6,500 bases of DNA from the NCBI GenBank assembly GCA_012511485.1, contig JAAZFZ010000070.1:1-6500 (forward strand). Direction: 5' to 3'. The stretch is from Clostridiales bacterium. Its GTDB lineage: Bacteria > Bacillota > Clostridia > Oscillospirales > Acutalibacteraceae. The notes below the pieces were generated by a model. The model had not been told where the DNA came from. It worked only from the letters and a program-made list of their open reading frames with translations, and did no database searches. Position numbers and translations under genes: made by a program. Of this stretch, positions 1-5,523 are shown piece by piece (the first letter of the stretch is position 1; every line of letters begins with the position of its first letter).

Positions 1-891
1 GTCTGTACTCGTGAGCCTTTGCATAAACGAACTTTTCTTCTTTTCTTTCTTTGGTTTATACAGTGGGGGGTTTTTGAGCTTCATTCTCATTCCCTTTGCC
101 CCACCCGATGCCAGGTATTTATTTACCTGAATAACTGTGTTGCACATATCCTTTTCCATATAATCAACGCAGTTAGCCAGCAGCTGCTGGTCGTTGTTGA
201 GTTCACCGAAAATTGTAACGGCAATGAGGCTTTGAATATCGTTTGTGCCATTTTCATATATATCGTTGAATAGATTGAAAAGCTTTTTCATCTTTTTGGA
301 GTTGTTCTCTTTTATTGTTGCAATTATTTTGCTGTTGGCATGCTCTATGAAGAACTCCTCAGCGAGAAATTCGCCGCAATATTTCTCGATATTATCCTTA
401 TATATGGGGCGAAGCTCGGGGTAAATCTCCGTCAGTCGGCTTGCCAGTGTGTTGGGGTCATAGGATGCCGTTCCGCTTTTTACCGCCGCCTTTGAGACAG
501 GCAGAGGCACTTTTGAATTGGCGGCAAAGGTTTTGGTCTTGGCGTACTTTGAGCGCAGTGTTTCCGAAAACTCTGCCGCAACGGTGTCAACATAACCTTC
601 CTTGACATTTTCCACCTCAAGCAGACATTGGGCTATCTGGTCATAGTCCCCGTCAAGCGCATCCTTATATGACTTGCCGCAGCTAAGGAGTGAAATCCTG
701 TCCTTAACAAATTCGATACGAACCGCAGAGTTTCCTGCGTCAAAAGTTACATATGTGTGCGCATTATCCGTGACAACGGGAGGCTCACCCTTTTCAACAC
801 CTTCCGGGATAACCGGGACAAGATTAACATCCTTGAGAGTGTCCTTCATACCGTCAAGAATACGGGACATTACTTCTTTGATTTCGGGCAT
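1..891 (-). CDS. Conserved-type hypothetical protein, C-terminus cut by the left window edge
   Basis: I do not recognise this protein. The minus strand is open without a stop from the ATG at 891 to base 1, giving 297 codons (MPEIKEVMSRIL... to ...SFMQRLTSTD); the stop lies outside the window. Start choice: AAGGAG lies 8 nt upstream, and a near-consensus promoter precedes it. There is no signal peptide and no clear membrane segment, so it is probably cytoplasmic. Residues 1-110 are acidic and mixed alpha/beta in character. Residues 120-150 form a Ser/Ala/Lys/Pro-rich linker. Residues 150-265 look helical, with charged and Leu-rich stretches (NDQQLLANCVDYMEKDM at 233-249). Residues 270-290 are a Lys-rich basic tail (YKPKKEKKK at 278-286). 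The basic tail suggests the true C-terminus is not far beyond the edge, but that is inference. It is divergent from the ligase operon. No catalytic motif is evident, so no function is assigned. Confidence 0.85.
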   Translation of the reverse strand, partial: MPEIKEVMSRILDGMKDTLKDVNLVPVIPEGVEKGEPPVVTDNAHTYVTFDAGNSAVRIEFVKDRISLLSCGKSYKDALDGDYDQIAQCLLEVENVKEGYVDTVAAEFSETLRSKYAKTKTFAANSKVPLPVSKAAVKSGTASYDPNTLASRLTEIYPELRPIYKDNIEKYCGEFLAEEFFIEHANSKIIATIKENNSKKMKKLFNLFNDIYENGTNDIQSLIAVTIFGELNNDQQLLANCVDYMEKDMCNTVIQVNKYLASGGAKGMRMKLKNPPLYKPKKEKKKSSFMQRLTSTD

Positions 892-899
892 TAAGCTTA

Positions 900-905
900 C
901 TCCTT
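900..905 (-). promoter_or_regulatory. Ribosome binding site of the left-edge gene
   Basis: On the minus strand this reads AAGGAG, 8 nt before the ATG at 891. It fixes the start of the truncated hypothetical protein. Confidence 0.8.
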
Positions 906-938
906 ATTAGGTAATTAATATTAATACAATAATGACTA

Positions 939-967
939 ATTATATCACATTTTCTGCTGTTTGTCAT
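939..967 (-). promoter_or_regulatory. Sigma-A-type promoter for the left-edge gene
   Basis: On the minus strand, ATGACA (962-967; 5 of 6 bases of the -35 consensus) is followed after exactly 17 nt by a perfect TATAAT (939-944). The -10 is preceded by TGA, giving an extended -10 (TGN). Transcription should start near 932 and give a leader of about 40 nt. It points away from the ligase operon promoter. Confidence 0.8.
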
Positions 968-1015
968 GTGATTTGGTTAAATAAATTCTAAAAGTTTTCT
1001 GATACGGCAAAAACA

Positions 1016-1044
1016 TTGACTACTTTGGCTTATTATGCTATTAT
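1016..1044 (+). promoter_or_regulatory. Sigma-A-type promoter for the ddl-DUF1934-argS operon
   Basis: TTGACT (1016-1021; 5 of 6) is followed after 17 nt by TATTAT (1039-1044), which is preceded by TGC, an extended -10. A start near 1050 leaves a leader of about 25 nt, too short for a riboswitch or T-box. Because the promoter lies at 1016-1044, an upstream TTG in the ligase frame at 1016 cannot be the translation start. Confidence 0.75.
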
Positions 1045-1060
1045 ACTGACTTATCGGAAA

Positions 1061-1066
1061 GAGAGG
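1061..1066 (+). promoter_or_regulatory. Ribosome binding site of the D-Ala-D-Ala ligase
   Basis: GAGAGG, with further purines upstream, lies 9 nt before the ATG at 1076. It supports that start over the in-frame TTG 60 nt upstream, which has no Shine-Dalgarno site and overlaps the -35 box. Confidence 0.65.
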
Positions 1067-1075
1067 CGCTTGTTA

Positions 1076-2143
1076 ATGAAAAGAGTTTTGGTGATTTTCG
1101 GCGGCGTATCAAGCGAGCATGAGGTTTCACTTATCTCTGCCAAAAGCGTTTTTGAAAATATCCCTGCCGACAAATATGAGATAATCGGGCTGGGCATAAC
1201 CAAAGACGGCAGATGGTTTAAATACAGCGGGGATTGGGCTAACCTGCCCGATGACAAATGGTTGAGTGATTGGTCAAACCTTACCCCGGCAACTATTTCG
1301 GCAGACAGATGCTTTGGCGGCCTGCTCCTTCTCAACCGAGACTCAACCGAAAAAGTCAACATTGATGTTGTTTTCCCCGTCCTTCACGGCAAAAACGGTG
1401 AGGACGGAACAATTCAAGGTCTTTTGCAGCTTGCGGGCATTCCCTTCGTCGGCAGCGATATGCTCTCCTCGGCGGTGTGCATGGATAAGGCTGTTACAAA
1501 CACCCTTGCCGATGCAGCAGGTATTGCTCAGGCAAAATGGATGAGCGTAAAAAAGCATGAATATAATACGGACCCCGGCGTATTCTTAAAAAAAGCCGTT
1601 GAATATTTGAAATATCCGATTTTTGTCAAGCCCGCAAATGCCGGCTCTTCAGTGGGAATAAGCAAGGCAGTCGATGAGCAGGGGCTAAGAAAAGCTGCGG
1701 CAGCAGCTTTCGAGCATGACGAAAAAATAGTCCTTGAGGAAGGCATTGATGGCTGTGAGGGCGAATGTGCGGTGCTCGGCAACAACGAGCCTGTGGCCTC
1801 CGTTGTGGGCGAAATTGTGCCCTGTAACGAATTCTACGATTATCACGCAAAATATATAGCGGGTACAACGCAGTTACACATCCCCGCAAGGCTTGATGAC
1901 TCGAAAATCGAAGAGGTCAGGGCAACCGCTTGCCGGGCATATAAACACCTTGGCTGCTCAGGGCTTGCCAGAATTGACTTTTTTGTGAGGAAAAGCGACA
2001 ATGCTGTGCTCCTCAATGAGTCAAATACCCTTCCCGGCTTTACCTCAATAAGCATGTATTCAAAGCTCTTTGAAGCAGCAGGCATTCCCTACCCTGAGCT
2101 GCTTGACAGGCTGATTTCTCTTGCAATTGAAAAATGGAGTTGA
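1076..2143 (+). CDS. ddl: D-alanine--D-alanine ligase
   Basis: An ATP-grasp enzyme that joins two D-alanines in the cytoplasm to make the D-Ala-D-Ala end of peptidoglycan precursors. At 355 aa it fits the longer (DdlA-like) branch. The N-terminal GGVSSEHEVS (9-18) carries the substrate-binding Glu14 (Glu15 of E. coli DdlB). HGKNGEDG follows at 104-111. In the central domain, IFVKPANAGSSVGISK contains the ATP-site Lys185 and the Ser191/Ser192 pair. The omega loop FYDYHAKY holds Lys259-Tyr260. ARIDFF and NESNTLPGF follow, with Mg-ligand candidates Glu315 and Asn317. Tyr260 matches the Tyr of D-Ala-D-Ala enzymes, whereas D-Ala-D-Lac ligases have Phe or His there, so I expect the normal dipeptide and vancomycin-susceptible-type precursors; that is inference by motif. 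It is the first gene of a three-gene operon with its own promoter. No vanH, vanX or other resistance partner is present. Confidence 0.96.
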   Translation: MKRVLVIFGGVSSEHEVSLISAKSVFENIPADKYEIIGLGITKDGRWFKYSGDWANLPDDKWLSDWSNLTPATISADRCFGGLLLLNRDSTEKVNIDVVFPVLHGKNGEDGTIQGLLQLAGIPFVGSDMLSSAVCMDKAVTNTLADAAGIAQAKWMSVKKHEYNTDPGVFLKKAVEYLKYPIFVKPANAGSSVGISKAVDEQGLRKAAAAAFEHDEKIVLEEGIDGCEGECAVLGNNEPVASVVGEIVPCNEFYDYHAKYIAGTTQLHIPARLDDSKIEEVRATACRAYKHLGCSGLARIDFFVRKSDNAVLLNESNTLPGFTSISMYSKLFEAAGIPYPELLDRLISLAIEKWS

Positions 2144-2147
2144 CACT

Positions 2148-2585
2148 ATGAAGGAAGTAATTTTCAGTATTCTTGACAAGCACGAGGTTGACGGCGAATC
2201 CGTCAGCTCCGAGCTTATCACCATAGGCACCTTCTGCGGAGATGAGGACGATTACTCATTGACATATAACGAGCAGGACGAGTCCTTTCTTAACTGCACA
2301 ACAACTCTCAGGGTGCAGAATAAAAACAAAATAACAATGACACGCAGCGGTGACTTTATAACGGAAATGGTCATAGAACAGGGCAAAAGGCACAACAGCC
2401 ACTACTCAACGCCCACAGGCAACCTTTTTATGGGTGTTTTTGCCAGGAAGGTCGATTCAAGAATAACTCACAGCGGCGGTAGCCTTTCGTTCAGCTATAC
2501 CATTGATTTTAACTCCGATTTTGCATCATTTAATGAACTGAATGTCACAGTTAGGGAGGTTAAAAAGAATGTCCCACTTAGTTAA
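2148..2585 (+). CDS. DUF1934 (YwiB-like) beta-barrel protein
   Basis: A small 145-aa protein of the DUF1934 family, typified by Bacillus subtilis YwiB, whose gene also sits beside argS. The family has a calycin/lipocalin-like beta-barrel fold; its biochemical role is unknown. The sequence fits: alternating hydrophobic and polar beta-strand patterns, YSLTYNEQD near residue 40, ITMTRSGDF near 65, an HYSTPTGNLFMGV block near residues 85-97, and SFSYTIDFNS near 115. There is no signal peptide or membrane segment. Start: ATG at 2148, with GGAG (2136-2139) 8 nt upstream inside the last codons of the ligase gene and only 4 bp between ddl stop and this start. An upstream in-frame start would lie inside ddl without an RBS. 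The gene overlaps the next one, argS, by 17 bp, so translational coupling is likely. Family call is by recalled motif and context, not by a profile search. Confidence 0.82.
   Translation: MKEVIFSILDKHEVDGESVSSELITIGTFCGDEDDYSLTYNEQDESFLNCTTTLRVQNKNKITMTRSGDFITEMVIEQGKRHNSHYSTPTGNLFMGVFARKVDSRITHSGGSLSFSYTIDFNSDFASFNELNVTVREVKKNVPLS
2553..2559 (+). promoter_or_regulatory. Ribosome binding site of argS, inside the DUF1934 gene
   Basis: AGGGAGG lies 9 nt before the ATG at 2569. It decides for 2569 over the in-frame ATG at 2542, which has no Shine-Dalgarno site. Confidence 0.8.
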
Positions 2586-4263
2586 TAAAACACAGACAAG
2601 CCTGCGCACGCTTATCCTTGAATCGGCTGGCAGAGCAGTTGCCTCGGGAAGTCTACCCAGTGCCGCTGCCAGCGGTTTTAATATTGAGGTTCCGGCGGAC
2701 AGTGCCAACGGTGACCTTTCATCAAATGCCGCAATGTCCTGGGCAAAAGATTTTCATATGCAGCCCCGTAAAATTGCTGAGGCTATCCTCTCTAATCTCA
2801 ATTTGGATGGCACATATTTTGAACGCTGCGAAGTAGCGGGGCCTGGTTTTTTAAATTTCTATCTTAACCGGAAATATTATGCGGATATTCTGCTTGATAT
2901 CAGAGAAAAGGGCATAGACTACGGGCGCTCCGATTACGGCAGAGGCAAAAGAATAAATGTTGAATTCGTTTCTGCCAACCCGACAGGTCCCATGCACATG
3001 GGCAACGCCAGAGGCGGCGCTCTGGGCGACTGCCTTGCTGCAGTGCTCGACTTTGCGGGCTATGAGGTTTCCAGGGAATTCTATATCAATGATGCCGGCA
3101 ACCAGATTGATAAATTTGCTCTCTCTCTCGATATTCGATATCAGCAGCTTTTTAAGGGCGAGGATGCCGTCATCCTGCCGGAGGACAGCTACCATGGTGA
3201 GGATATAACAGAGCGTGCAAGGGAGTTTGCCCAAATTCATGGGGACAAATATCTCGGGGTCTCTGAGCAGGAGCGCAGACAGGCGCTTGTTGACTATGCA
3301 CTTCCTGAAAATATTAACGCCATGAAGGAAAACCTCTTAAAATACCGCATTGAATATGACAAGTGGTTCTGCGAAAGCGAGCTGCACAACAACGGTGAAC
3401 TAAAGGAAACGCTCGAAATCCTCAAATCAAAGGATTTGACATATGAAAAGGACGGAGCCTTATGGTATAAGGCAACCGAGCACGGCGGTGAGAAGGACGA
3501 GGTTTTAATCAGAGCTAACGGAAACCCCACATACTTCGCCGCCGATATTGCATATCACCGCAACAAGCTCGCTGTGAGAGGGTTCGACAAGGCAATAGAT
3601 ATATGGGGTGCGGACCATCACGGTCATGTTGCCAGAATGAAGGGTGTTCTCGATGCAATCGGGCTTGACTCAAGCAGGTTCGATGTGATTTTGATGCAGC
3701 TTGTCCGCCTGACAAGGGACGGCGAGGTGGTCAGAATGTCCAAACGCACGGGCAAGGCAATTACTCTGACGGATTTGCTCGAGGAAATCCCGATTGACGC
3801 AGTGCGCTTCCTGTTCAACATGAGGGAGCCCACTTCACAGATGGAGTTTGACCTTGACCTTGCGGTTGAGCAAAGTGCCAAAAACCCTGTGTATTACTGC
3901 CAGTACGCCCATGCAAGGATTTGCAGCATTCTCAGAAAGCTGAGCAACGAGGGAATATCCCCGCGGGAATGCACACCAAGCGAGCTCGAGCTTCTGACAA
4001 AGCCTGAGGAAAGGGAGCTTATCCGGCACCTTTCATCGCTTACCGACGAAATAGTCATGGCTGCAAAAAATTATGACCCCGCAAGGATTACCAGATATGC
4101 CGTTGACCTTGCCACTCTCTTTCATAAGTTTTATAACTCATGCAGGGTTAACTGCGGGCAGGGCAGCCTCATGCAGGCAAGGCTCTGCCTGTGCGAGTGC
4201 GTCAGATGCACAATCAAGAATATTCTTGATATGTTCAGAATAACGGTGCCCGAAAGTATGTGA
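2569..4263 (+). CDS. argS: Arginyl-tRNA synthetase
   Basis: A class I synthetase that charges tRNA-Arg with arginine using ATP, in the cytoplasm. At 564 aa it is of normal length for a bacterial monomeric ArgRS. The N-terminal tRNA-recognition domain (Add1) shows IEVPADSANGDLSSNAA at 39-55. The catalytic Rossmann domain opens with VEFVSANPTGPMHMGNARGG; the HIGH-type signature is His143-Met-Gly-Asn146. FYINDAGNQ follows, then WGADHHGHVARMKG. The KMSKS-type loop is RMSKRTGK (from 389), a form usual in ArgRS. The DALR anticodon-binding domain runs from about 440 (NPVYYCQYAHAR) to the end, with HKFYNSCRV and a final helix ending RITVPESM. The start at 2569 is chosen on its strong Shine-Dalgarno site and overlaps the DUF1934 gene by 17 bp. 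It is the last gene of the operon and is followed by a strong terminator. The leader of the operon is too short for a T-box, so arginine-specific control is not visible. Confidence 0.97.
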   Translation: MSHLVNKTQTSLRTLILESAGRAVASGSLPSAAASGFNIEVPADSANGDLSSNAAMSWAKDFHMQPRKIAEAILSNLNLDGTYFERCEVAGPGFLNFYLNRKYYADILLDIREKGIDYGRSDYGRGKRINVEFVSANPTGPMHMGNARGGALGDCLAAVLDFAGYEVSREFYINDAGNQIDKFALSLDIRYQQLFKGEDAVILPEDSYHGEDITERAREFAQIHGDKYLGVSEQERRQALVDYALPENINAMKENLLKYRIEYDKWFCESELHNNGELKETLEILKSKDLTYEKDGALWYKATEHGGEKDEVLIRANGNPTYFAADIAYHRNKLAVRGFDKAIDIWGADHHGHVARMKGVLDAIGLDSSRFDVILMQLVRLTRDGEVVRMSKRTGKAITLTDLLEEIPIDAVRFLFNMREPTSQMEFDLDLAVEQSAKNPVYYCQYAHARICSILRKLSNEGISPRECTPSELELLTKPEERELIRHLSSLTDEIVMAAKNYDPARITRYAVDLATLFHKFYNSCRVNCGQGSLMQARLCLCECVRCTIKNILDMFRITVPESM

Positions 4264-4292
4264 GGTTATTATTCCCAGCAGATAAATAAATA

Positions 4293-4331
4293 ACCGCAGG
4301 GGGAGGCTTGTTCCCTCTGCGGTGTTTTTTT
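4293..4331 (+). terminator. Intrinsic terminator after argS, probably bidirectional
   Basis: A 12-bp stem (4293-4304 with 4312-4323, one G-T pair at 4300/4316) encloses a 7-nt loop and is followed by seven T (4325-4331). It lies 29 bp after the argS stop. On the minus strand the same stem is followed by a T-rich run (complement of the A-rich 4281-4292), so it may also end the Nudix-maf unit, whose stop at 4336 is only 5 bp from the T-run. Confidence 0.88.
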
Positions 4332-4335
4332 ATCT

Positions 4336-4896
4336 TTATAGTTTATATCTCCCTTTTAATGCCCTGACAACCCTTGCAACAGGCAGCCCGACAACATTAA
4401 AATAGTCGCCCTCAATGCTCTCAACCAATAGGCAACCCCTGCCCTGAATCCCGTAGGCTCCCGCCTTATCTATGGGTTCGCCCGTCCTGACATAGGCGTC
4501 AATCTCATCCTGCGTCAAATCATAGAACTTCACCCTTGTCATTTGGGTGAAGCTTCTTATTTCTCTGTTTTCGGCAATACATACACCTGTATAAACCGAA
4601 TGCGTTTTGCCCGATAGGTGCCTGAGCATTTCTGCGGCTTGTGCCTTGTTTAGAGGCTTGCCAAGAATTTCCCCATCAAGAGCCACCACCGTATCTGCGG
4701 CAAGCACTAGCCTTCCGGGATACTCAGCCGCCACAGTCTGTGCCTTCCTTTTTGCTATTGTAACAACCGCTTCTTCCGCATTTAAAGAGCCTGTGACGGT
4801 TTCGTCCGTTTCCGGAACAACAGTTTCAAATTCAATGCCCGCTTTTTCGAGCAGCTCTTTTCTTCTCGGAGAAGCCGAAGCGAGAATTATTTTCAC
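4336..4896 (-). CDS. maf: Maf family nucleotide pyrophosphatase, dTTP/UTP type
   Basis: Maf proteins hydrolyse nucleoside triphosphates, including modified ones, to the monophosphate and pyrophosphate; the YhdE-type subgroup prefers dTTP and UTP. At 186 aa the length is usual. Motifs: LASASPRRKELL at the N-terminus (6-17), with the phosphate-binding SASPRR; AADTVV with the probable catalytic Asp68; LGKP (78-81); SVYTGV (100-105); and DKAGAYGIQG at 143-152. This last block is of the dTTP/UTP (YhdE) kind rather than the m7GTP (YceF) kind. No signal peptide; cytoplasmic. The start is GTG at 4896, not ATG; it gives the standard family start MKIILASASPRR. It overlaps the stop of the upstream Nudix gene by 4 bp (GTGA), so translation is probably coupled; AGGTG lies 7 nt upstream. 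Substrate preference is inferred from motif only. Confidence 0.94.
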   Translation of the reverse strand: MKIILASASPRRKELLEKAGIEFETVVPETDETVTGSLNAEEAVVTIAKRKAQTVAAEYPGRLVLAADTVVALDGEILGKPLNKAQAAEMLRHLSGKTHSVYTGVCIAENREIRSFTQMTRVKFYDLTQDEIDAYVRTGEPIDKAGAYGIQGRGCLLVESIEGDYFNVVGLPVARVVRALKGRYKL

Positions 4897-4909
4897 CTGT
4901 TTTCACCTG
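4890..4909 (-). repeat. Perfect 10-bp tandem repeat across the Nudix/maf junction
   Basis: On the minus strand CAGGTGAAAA occurs twice head to tail (4900-4909, then 4890-4899). The upstream copy supplies the AGGTG Shine-Dalgarno sequence for maf; the downstream copy carries the overlapping Nudix stop and maf GTG start. It may be chance or a small tandem duplication. Confidence 0.75.
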
Positions 4910-5447
4910 CACTATACCAGCTTAGCAAAGCCATCTTGAGCACCGCTGTTTGAGTTTTTCCGTCAACAATCTCATTATTCAGCACCATTTCGACAGCCGT
5001 ATTAAGCGGGATTTTTTCAACCTTCAGAAATTCGTCATCATCCAATTTCTGCTGTGTGAAGTTGAGCTCCTTTGCGCCATATAGATGAATGACCTCCGCA
5101 CAATATCCCGGTGAAGGATAGTATAGCCCGAGGTCGATGTACTTTGCAGCAACTGCACCCGCTTCCTCCTCAAGCTCCCTCTTTATTGCCTTGAACGGAT
5201 CCTCTCCCTTTTCAAGCTTGCCCGCAGGAAGCTCAAGAACCTCCTTACCGTAAGGATAGCGGAACTGCCTGACAAAAATCAGCTCATTCTCTTGCGTGAG
5301 TGCGGCAACTGTAACTCCGCCGGGGTGCTCGACAACCTCCCTTTTGCAGGGCTTTCCGTTTGGCAGCTCGGCATTGTCAGACCTTACATTAATTATTCTG
5401 CCTTCATAGACATACTTCTGCTCAATTGTTTTTTCAAAAAGCTCCAT
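4893..5447 (-). CDS. nudF: Nudix hydrolase, ADP-ribose pyrophosphatase type
   Basis: Predicted to split ADP-ribose into AMP and ribose 5-phosphate in the cytoplasm with a divalent metal. At 184 aa it fits NudF/ADPRase proteins. The N-terminal part (KYVYEGRIINVRSD, 11-24) is the strand region typical of ADPRases. VEHPGGVTV, FVRQFRYPYGKEVLELPAGKLEKGE and the complete Nudix box follow. The box starts at Gly76, continues with Glu82 and REL (90-92), and ends with Glu94-Glu95 and Gly97, matching GX5EX7REUXEEXGU. YYPSPGYCAEVIHLY (109-123) downstream, with a Pro about 15 residues after the box, is the usual ADP-ribose subgroup mark. Start: ATG at 5447 with GGAGG 5 nt upstream; an ATG at 5474 in the same frame would add nine residues but has no properly spaced RBS. 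It is first in a two-gene unit with maf. The gene symbol rests on subgroup motifs. Confidence 0.92.
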   Translation of the reverse strand: MELFEKTIEQKYVYEGRIINVRSDNAELPNGKPCKREVVEHPGGVTVAALTQENELIFVRQFRYPYGKEVLELPAGKLEKGEDPFKAIKRELEEEAGAVAAKYIDLGLYYPSPGYCAEVIHLYGAKELNFTQQKLDDDEFLKVEKIPLNTAVEMVLNNEIVDGKTQTAVLKMALLSWYSAGENR

Positions 5448-5452
5448 ATTTA

Positions 5453-5457
5453 CCTCC
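5453..5457 (-). promoter_or_regulatory. Ribosome binding site of the Nudix gene
   Basis: GGAGG on the minus strand, 5 nt before the ATG at 5447. It favours this start over the in-frame ATG at 5474. Confidence 0.75.
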
Positions 5458-5467
5458 GTTGGTATTA

Positions 5468-5496
5468 TTGACATCCCTATATGAATAAAATTGAAT
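5468..5496 (+). promoter_or_regulatory. Probable promoter for the M14 peptidase gene
   Basis: A perfect TTGACA (5468-5473) is followed after 17 nt by TTGAAT (5491-5496), which matches the -10 at 4 of 6 positions but lacks the important A at position 2. It would start transcription near 5503, about 20 nt before the ATG. It overlaps the proposed Nudix promoter, so the two directions may compete. Confidence 0.45.
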
Positions 5497-5502
5497 TGTG
5501 AA
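5476..5502 (-). promoter_or_regulatory. Possible weak promoter for the Nudix-maf unit
   Basis: On the minus strand TTCACA (5497-5502; 5 of 6) and TATAGG (5476-5481; 4 of 6) are 15 nt apart, shorter than the ideal 17. A promoter is expected in this short divergent spacer, but the exact boxes are uncertain. Confidence 0.3.
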
Positions 5503-5523
5503 AATAATTTTTGGGGTGATGTA

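Noticed and set aside
19..910. Small plus-strand open frames at 19-273 and 674-910
   Set aside because: They lie antisense to the long minus-strand gene and have low-complexity or unconvincing protein sequence and no promoter or RBS.
985..1005. AAAAGTTTT palindrome as an operator between the divergent promoters
   Set aside because: It is a short AT-rich palindrome expected by chance; no longer symmetrical arms flank it.
1016..1075. N-terminal extension of the ligase from a TTG at 1016
   Set aside because: This stretch is the promoter and leader; the extension has no RBS, and the ligase family starts at the MKRVLVIFGG block.
892..1075. Riboswitch or T-box leader for the ligase-argS operon
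   Set aside because: The predicted leader is only about 25 nt, with no T-box or other structured element visible.
1076..2143. Vancomycin-resistance ligase (Van type)
   Set aside because: The omega loop has the D-Ala-D-Ala Tyr, the neighbours are housekeeping genes, and no vanH, vanX, vanT or regulator is seen.
2542..2568. Earlier ATG for argS at 2542
   Set aside because: There is no Shine-Dalgarno site before it, while AGGGAGG is placed correctly for the ATG at 2569.
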